Of a stretch of DNA of 58,258 bases, positions 53,401 through 58,258 are shown in pieces. A program made the translations under genes and the position numbers. This stretch comes from Bacteroidales bacterium (GTDB lineage Bacteria > Bacteroidota > Bacteroidia > Bacteroidales > PUMT01): the NCBI GenBank assembly GCA_007133565.1, contig SLMM01000057.1:1-58258 (forward strand), written 5' to 3'. Positions within the stretch are counted from its first letter, which is position 1. Every line of letters begins with the position of its first letter. Under the pieces are notes generated by a model. The model saw only the letters and a program-made list of their open reading frames with translations. It did no database searches and was not told the origin of the DNA.

Positions 53401-54267
53401 TCAGGGTCTTCTGTGAGGTATAGTGAAGTAGAATGACGATCCGAGGCCAGGGGTTGATTCTACCCATATCCTTCCTCCGAGCATTTCGACATAGGCACTG
53501 CATATTGAAAGGCCGAGGCTGGATTCGCAGTAATAATGATTGTCAACGGGTTCTGGATTTTCAAACCTCTTAAAAATGACTTTCTGCAATTCAACTGGAA
53601 TGCCAATTCCGGTATCCTTGACAAAGAAAAGAAGCTCCTTGTGCTTAATGCCGTAACCGAACCGGACCTTACCCTGGCCTGTAAACTTAATGGCATTTAT
53701 CAACAGGTTTGACAGTATCCGGGTGAGTTTGGATTTGTCGGTTATAATCTTCGACTTTTTATCACCAAGGCCATTTTTTAATTTGAAAATACTGTTCTGT
53801 TCCCGGGCACGAGGCGAATACTCTTCGTACAATTGTTCCATCAGCCGGTTAAGGTTGAATCTGTCGTCCTGAATGATTCTCTTGCTATCACCAGTATGGG
53901 CAACATTCAGAATATCGGTTACAACAGAAAGCAACTGCTCGCCGCTTTCATTAATTATCCGGGCAAATGCGCTTCTTTTCTCGGCAGTCAGTGCCGGATC
54001 TGACAAAAAAGAACAAAAGCCCGTCAATGTATTCAATGGTGTTCTTATCTCCCTGGAAATATTGTGCAGCAGCGAAGTATTCAACCTGTCCCTTTTCTCA
54101 AGGAATTCAAGCCTGGCCCGCAGCACCTCATTTTCGATCCTAAGCTCGTCATATCCCACATCATCCCCTTTACCGGTATCCTGATCTGGTTCAGCATCCT
54201 GACCTTTTACCCGGCTGCCGGCCTCCCCTGTTTTCTTTATTATCCTGTCTGACTGCTTAGAGCTCAT
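53401..54267 (-). CDS. Degenerate histidine kinase lacking the phosphoacceptor His
   Basis: This 288-residue protein has HisKA and HATPase_c domains but no sensor domain. The H-box reads NISREIRTPLN: Arg72 stands where the phosphorylated His should be (the neighbouring paralogue has SHEIRTP). The codon is AGG. The N-box (LLINAIKF, Asn191) and G1 (DTGIGIP, 218-223) are intact, but the G2 box is CESSLGLS instead of GxGLGL. It therefore probably cannot autophosphorylate. The ORF is undamaged, follows the intact kinase by 3 bases, and ends properly in SSFYFTIP. It may be a regulatory pseudokinase. Confidence 0.88.
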   Translation of the reverse strand: MSSKQSDRIIKKTGEAGSRVKGQDAEPDQDTGKGDDVGYDELRIENEVLRARLEFLEKRDRLNTSLLHNISREIRTPLNTLTGFCSFLSDPALTAEKRSAFARIINESGEQLLSVVTDILNVAHTGDSKRIIQDDRFNLNRLMEQLYEEYSPRAREQNSIFKLKNGLGDKKSKIITDKSKLTRILSNLLINAIKFTGQGKVRFGYGIKHKELLFFVKDTGIGIPVELQKVIFKRFENPEPVDNHYYCESSLGLSICSAYVEMLGGRIWVESTPGLGSSFYFTIPHRRP

Positions 54268-54270
54268 ACA

Positions 54271-55917
54271 TCAACGTTTACCATTTACTTTTTTATAAGG
54301 GATGGTGAAATGAAATGTTGATCCTGCCCCTGGCTCCGATTCCAAAGAGATCTTTCCTCCCAGAAGTTCCACATAAGCTTTAGCAATGGAAAGTCCAAGT
54401 CCCGGGCCGCCAAATTTGCCGTTTTCAGGCTTATCCAGCTGCCTGAATGGCTTGAATATTTCCTGGTGCATTCCGGCAGGAATTCCTATACCGGTATCAC
54501 TCACAAAAAATTCAATTATTTCACCGGATACTGAGTATCCAAATGCAACATCACCTTTCACAGTGAACTTTAAAGCATTGCTTACCAGGCTTGCAAGAAT
54601 CTGGTCAAGCTTGATCCTGTCGGTCATGATCTCAAAAGATCCCTGACCGATAGAAACAGAGTAACTGAGCCCGTTGTTCATCTCTCTTGCCTTAGGTTTG
54701 AACTGGCCGTATATCTTTGACAATAATGCATTCAGGTCAGTTTTAGTTTCATTGACCTGAACCTGGCTTGTTTCAATTGCAGAAATATTGATTATGTCGT
54801 TAAGTATGTTCAGAAGCTGGTCGCTGCTATCAATTATGATATTGGCAAATTCTTCACGCCTCTCATCAGAGATGCCAGGTTCTGCGAGAAGTGCGGAAAA
54901 ACCTGTGATGGCATTCATTGGTGTGCGAATCTCGTGTGAAAGATTATTAAGAAAGGAAGTTTTAAGACGGTCAGCCTCCTCAGCCTTTTCCTTGGCTTCG
55001 ATCAGATCCCGCAGCATCCTGTTTCTCTCCGTAACATCCTCACTTATCAGGATATAATTGCAAAGCCGTCCCTTCTCGTCAAGCAGTGGAGTGATGATAA
55101 CCTTTTCCTTGAAAAAAGTGCCGTCTTTCCTGCGGTTACGGGCTTCACCCCTCCAAGTATTGCCTGCCTTCAGTGTGCCCCACATCTCCTCATACTCCTC
55201 CCGGGGAATATGCCCCCGGTTGAATATCCTGGGGGTGCGTCCCTTTACGTCATCAAGGGTGTATTGCATAAGGTCAGTAAACCTCTCATTTACCCAGGTG
55301 ATGATTCCGGCAGCATCAGTTATTGAAATTGATGCCGGATTCTGCTCGGCTACACGGCTAAGGGTCCGTATTCGTTCGCCAGACAGTTTTCTTTCAGTTA
55401 TATCAGTAATGGTTCCTATATAACCGACAACCCTGCCCTCTGCATTGAACTGAGGCACCGAATTGCCAATTACCCACGATATTTTCCCATCCTTGTGGAG
55501 AAACCGGTATTCGGCATAAGACCTGGACTTCTCAGAAACGGCTTTTGCCCATCCGGCAACAAGTCCGGTTCTGTCATCCGGATGTACTGCTTTAAACCAG
55601 CCATCACCAAAAGCTTCATCACCGGATATACCCGATATTTTGCACCAGTGAGGATTGACATAGGTGGTGTTTCCCTCATTATCAGTACTGAATATCCCGA
55701 CAGGTGCAAGTTCGGTGAGAATATGGAATTTCTGTTCACTTTCCCGTAATTCTTCTATATTGCTTCTCAGGGCTTTGTTTTCAGCTTTCAGCTTTTCAAT
55801 GAGATCATTCATTACCTGCCGGTTTTCACCCGTTTCTACCCCGATATTATTTTTTGCGGTTTCATCATTACAGGATGCTGCAGGCCCGGACTGTATTTTA
55901 TCTATCATAATACCCAT
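54271..55917 (-). CDS. Soluble PAS-PAS sensor histidine kinase
   Basis: This 548-residue protein has a coiled-coil start (~35-62) and two PAS domains, ~62-177 (VGIFSTDNEGNTTYVNPHW) and ~183-298 (ASISITDAAGIITWVNERF), each followed by a PAC-type strand. A HisKA domain with His328 (LSHEIRTPMN) follows, then HATPase_c with N-box VSNALKF, DTGIGIPAG and GPGLGLSIAKAY. No transmembrane helix or periplasmic domain is seen, so it is cytosolic. All catalytic boxes are intact. No response regulator is adjacent, so the partner is unknown. It is probably co-transcribed with the degenerate paralogue downstream. Confidence 0.93.
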   Translation of the reverse strand: MGIMIDKIQSGPAASCNDETAKNNIGVETGENRQVMNDLIEKLKAENKALRSNIEELRESEQKFHILTELAPVGIFSTDNEGNTTYVNPHWCKISGISGDEAFGDGWFKAVHPDDRTGLVAGWAKAVSEKSRSYAEYRFLHKDGKISWVIGNSVPQFNAEGRVVGYIGTITDITERKLSGERIRTLSRVAEQNPASISITDAAGIITWVNERFTDLMQYTLDDVKGRTPRIFNRGHIPREEYEEMWGTLKAGNTWRGEARNRRKDGTFFKEKVIITPLLDEKGRLCNYILISEDVTERNRMLRDLIEAKEKAEEADRLKTSFLNNLSHEIRTPMNAITGFSALLAEPGISDERREEFANIIIDSSDQLLNILNDIINISAIETSQVQVNETKTDLNALLSKIYGQFKPKAREMNNGLSYSVSIGQGSFEIMTDRIKLDQILASLVSNALKFTVKGDVAFGYSVSGEIIEFFVSDTGIGIPAGMHQEIFKPFRQLDKPENGKFGGPGLGLSIAKAYVELLGGKISLESEPGAGSTFHFTIPYKKVNGKR

Positions 55918-56056
55918 GTTACAAATCTGTGGTGAAAAGCCGGACTAGCCGGGGCAAACGGGAATTTTGCATGCAATCCGCACATGTATGTTTGGAATGC
56001 AGCGTCTTTAACCAATTTCTACGGCAAATATCAGGATTTGTTACATTGCGGGCCGA

Positions 56057-58258
56057 TCAGCCATTACCGGCAATCCAGTTGCGGGCATTTACAAAAGCTT
56101 CGATCCATGGGGTAACTTCATCATTCTTACGCCCGGACGGATAAGCTGCCCAGTTGTAACGGTAAACAGACCTCTCAAGGTGAGGCATCATGGCGAGGTG
56201 ACGGCCGTCTGCACTACATACTGCAGCAGCCGCGTAATCAGATCCGTTGGGGTTTCCGGGATACTCAGCATATGAATACTTTAAAGGTATATGGTAGTCA
56301 TCCTTCAGGCCGGGGAGCACAAACTTACCCTCTCCATGGGCTATCCATATACCCAGCCTGCTGCCAGCCAATGATTTAAGCATTACCGAGTTATTAAGCG
56401 GAATGTCAACATTAAGGAAAGCAGATTCAAACTTATGGGAATCGTTGAAAAGCATTTGGGGTTTCTTTTCCCCTTCAATACCAAGAAGCCCGAGTTCAAC
56501 CATAAGCTGGCATCCGTTGCAAACTCCGAGGCTCAGGGTATCATTCCGTGCATAGAAACGGTCAAGTGACTCCCTGGCCTTTTCATTGTAGAGGAAAGCC
56601 CCTGCCCACCCCTTTGCCGAACCAAGGACATCGCTGTTTGAAAACCCTCCGACGAAAACGATCATATTCACATCATCGAGTGACTCGCGGCCGCTTATAA
56701 GGTCTGTCATATGCACATCCTTAACATCCATCCCGGCAAGGTACATGCTCCATGCCATCTCACGGTCGCCGTTAACACCCTTTTCCCTTATTATGGCAGC
56801 CTTTATTGCCGAAGGAGCCGTTCTGCCGGGGTCAATCGCGTATTGTGAGAGCTGGCCTGTGAAGCCATGGTGAAACCTGAATGACAATGGCTGAAGGCCA
56901 TAATTCCTGAACCTTTCAAGCGCAAGCTTTTCTGTCGACTGCTTCCTGTCGAGCAGGTATGAGGAGCGATACCAAACATCCCTCAGCTTGTCAACTTTCA
57001 GCTCATAATGACCGTCATCATGCATTATAATGAATTCCCTGCTGTTGTTATACTGGCCTATCAGCCGGGCCTCAACTCCTTTTTCTGCAAGATCGCCGAT
57101 CACCTTGCCCGCGTCAGCCACCTGAAGCAGCAGGGCAGGCTTCTCGCTGAAAAGTATGTTAATAATCTTCTCACCGAAAACCGAAAGATCAACCTCAATT
57201 CCGGCTTCCCTTTCGGGGAAACACATCTCGAGCAGCGCTGTAATCAGTCCCCCCCCCGAAACATCATGCCCCGCCAGAACAAGCTGACGGGTGACCAGAT
57301 CCTGCACGGCATCAAAAGCTACTGAAAAATATTCCGGGTCGCTAACCGTGGGGCACTGACGCCCAACAAAGTTGATCGACTGCGCAAAACTGCTTCCACC
57401 AAGGTAAAAGCCGTCTTTTGACATATCGATATACAGAAGCGAACTGCCAACCACATTCTTAAGCCCGGTACTTACCGCCTTCCTGATACCGGTAACCTCA
57501 GCTGCAGCCGAAATTATAACGGTTCCGGGAGCAAAAACAACAGTCCCGTCCTTGTATTTCTGGGTCATCGACAAAGAATCCTTTCCCGTGGGAATATTTA
57601 TACCCAGAGCCTTTGCAAAATCTGATGCAGCCTCAACAGCACGGTAAAGCCTGCTGTCTTCTCCCTCGTGCCTGGTCGGCCACATCCAGTTTGCACTGAG
57701 CGAAACACCCCTGATACCATCCTGAAGAGGTGCCCAGATGATATTCGTGAGCGCCTCTGCAATTGACAGCACCGAGCCCTTTGCAGGGTCAACCATTGCC
57801 GCCACCGGGGCGTGTCCGATAGCAGTTGCAATACCATGCTCACCACCATAATCGACTGTCATTACCGCCAGGTTGTTAAGCGGTAGCTGTATGCTTCCGG
57901 TGGTCTGCTGCATGGCCACCTTGCCGGTAACGCTCCTGTCTACCTTATTGGTGAGCCAGTCCTTGCAGGCCACCGCCTCAAGCTGCAGTACCGATACCAG
58001 GTACTCCCTGAACCGTTTTTCATCAAACTCAAGCTCATCAAAACCACTCTCCACGGTTTTGTCTTTCATGATGGTGCGGGGCGGATTTCCGAAAAGCCAT
58101 TCAAGCTTAAGATCGACCGGCCTGATATTCTTACTGCGGTCTTCAAAGGTAAACTGCATATCGCCGGTAACCTTTCCTATATCATACATTGGCGATCTCT
58201 CCCTTTCAGCGACTTTCCTGAGCATATCGACATCCTTCCGGTGAAGCACAAGGCCCAT
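56057..58258 (-). CDS. purL: Phosphoribosylformylglycinamidine synthase, C-terminal part (runs off the right edge)
   Basis: These 733 residues are the C-terminal portion of the large, single-chain FGAM synthase (about 1200-1300 residues), which converts FGAR to FGAM with glutamine and ATP in purine synthesis. Visible parts are the AIRS-type domain with MTVDYGGEHGIATAIGHAP, PTGKDSLSMTQKY and AGHDVSGGGLITALLEMCFP, then the class I glutaminase domain with the nucleophile Cys in LGVCNGCQLMVELG and a His-x-Glu in AHGEGKF. The end matches the family (AFVNARNWI). The N-terminal region and true start lie beyond the window. Confidence 0.95.
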   Translation of the reverse strand: MGLVLHRKDVDMLRKVAERERSPMYDIGKVTGDMQFTFEDRSKNIRPVDLKLEWLFGNPPRTIMKDKTVESGFDELEFDEKRFREYLVSVLQLEAVACKDWLTNKVDRSVTGKVAMQQTTGSIQLPLNNLAVMTVDYGGEHGIATAIGHAPVAAMVDPAKGSVLSIAEALTNIIWAPLQDGIRGVSLSANWMWPTRHEGEDSRLYRAVEAASDFAKALGINIPTGKDSLSMTQKYKDGTVVFAPGTVIISAAAEVTGIRKAVSTGLKNVVGSSLLYIDMSKDGFYLGGSSFAQSINFVGRQCPTVSDPEYFSVAFDAVQDLVTRQLVLAGHDVSGGGLITALLEMCFPEREAGIEVDLSVFGEKIINILFSEKPALLLQVADAGKVIGDLAEKGVEARLIGQYNNSREFIIMHDDGHYELKVDKLRDVWYRSSYLLDRKQSTEKLALERFRNYGLQPLSFRFHHGFTGQLSQYAIDPGRTAPSAIKAAIIREKGVNGDREMAWSMYLAGMDVKDVHMTDLISGRESLDDVNMIVFVGGFSNSDVLGSAKGWAGAFLYNEKARESLDRFYARNDTLSLGVCNGCQLMVELGLLGIEGEKKPQMLFNDSHKFESAFLNVDIPLNNSVMLKSLAGSRLGIWIAHGEGKFVLPGLKDDYHIPLKYSYAEYPGNPNGSDYAAAAVCSADGRHLAMMPHLERSVYRYNWAAYPSGRKNDEVTPWIEAFVNARNWIAGNG

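Overview
The window looks like a chromosomal segment of a Bacteroidetes (Bacteroidota) bacterium, probably near Bacteroidales/Marinilabiliales. Several things point there: type IX secretion genes (porU, porV and a GldJ-like lipoprotein), SusD/PorT-era style outer-membrane barrels, the long Bacteroidetes form of urocanate hydratase, a Bacteroidetes-type AMP nucleosidase, PD40/OmpA envelope proteins, few obvious Shine-Dalgarno sequences, and promoters of the TTG-N(19-21)-TAnnTTTG class. Nearly all of the window is densely packed housekeeping and envelope genes. No rRNA, tRNA, CRISPR array, prophage or complete insertion sequence was seen.

Layout. 1-9.4 kb: the 5' end of a probable hexokinase gene, an M28 peptidase fused to a C-terminal beta-barrel, a Kef-type antiporter, an S9 peptidase, an aldo/keto reductase, a DUF1573 protein and a first acyl-CoA synthetase. 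9.4-18.3 kb: the type IX secretion neighbourhood, with murF and gldJ leftward and porU, porV, ispF and a CoA-binding protein rightward from a shared 307-base divergent region. 18.3-22.7 kb: a leftward operon of nif3-like, zinc-ribbon coiled-coil, hutU and a small lipoprotein. 22.9-27.9 kb: merR and an M23 peptidase leftward, alaS rightward, chaN-like leftward. 28.2-36.4 kb: a second acyl-CoA synthetase, a Na+/solute symporter, recR, an aminotransferase, a membrane glycosyltransferase and a 2-oxoacid dehydrogenase E2.

36.5-41.5 kb: two tandem paralogous TPR-PD40 envelope proteins, one ending in an OmpA peptidoglycan-binding domain and the other in a transmembrane anchor, then a GNAT acetyltransferase. 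41.4-47.5 kb: an orphan HsdR-N nuclease-like gene, AMP nucleosidase, holA, rhomboid protease, gmhB, a class IV aminotransferase, yqgE and proC. 47.7-52.6 kb: a carotenoid cluster (crtI, cruF-like, acyltransferase, glycosyltransferase, TPR protein) whose enzyme set fits an acylated carotenoid glycoside. 52.6-58.3 kb: a truncated transposase-derived ORF, two adjacent histidine kinase paralogues (one has lost its phosphoacceptor His), and the C-terminal part of purL running off the window.

The most unusual items are the degenerate histidine kinase beside its intact paralogue, the PorE-like pair with different C-terminal anchors, the peptidase-barrel fusion, and the compact glycosyl/acyl-carotenoid cluster. 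None is proven to be a new system from sequence alone.
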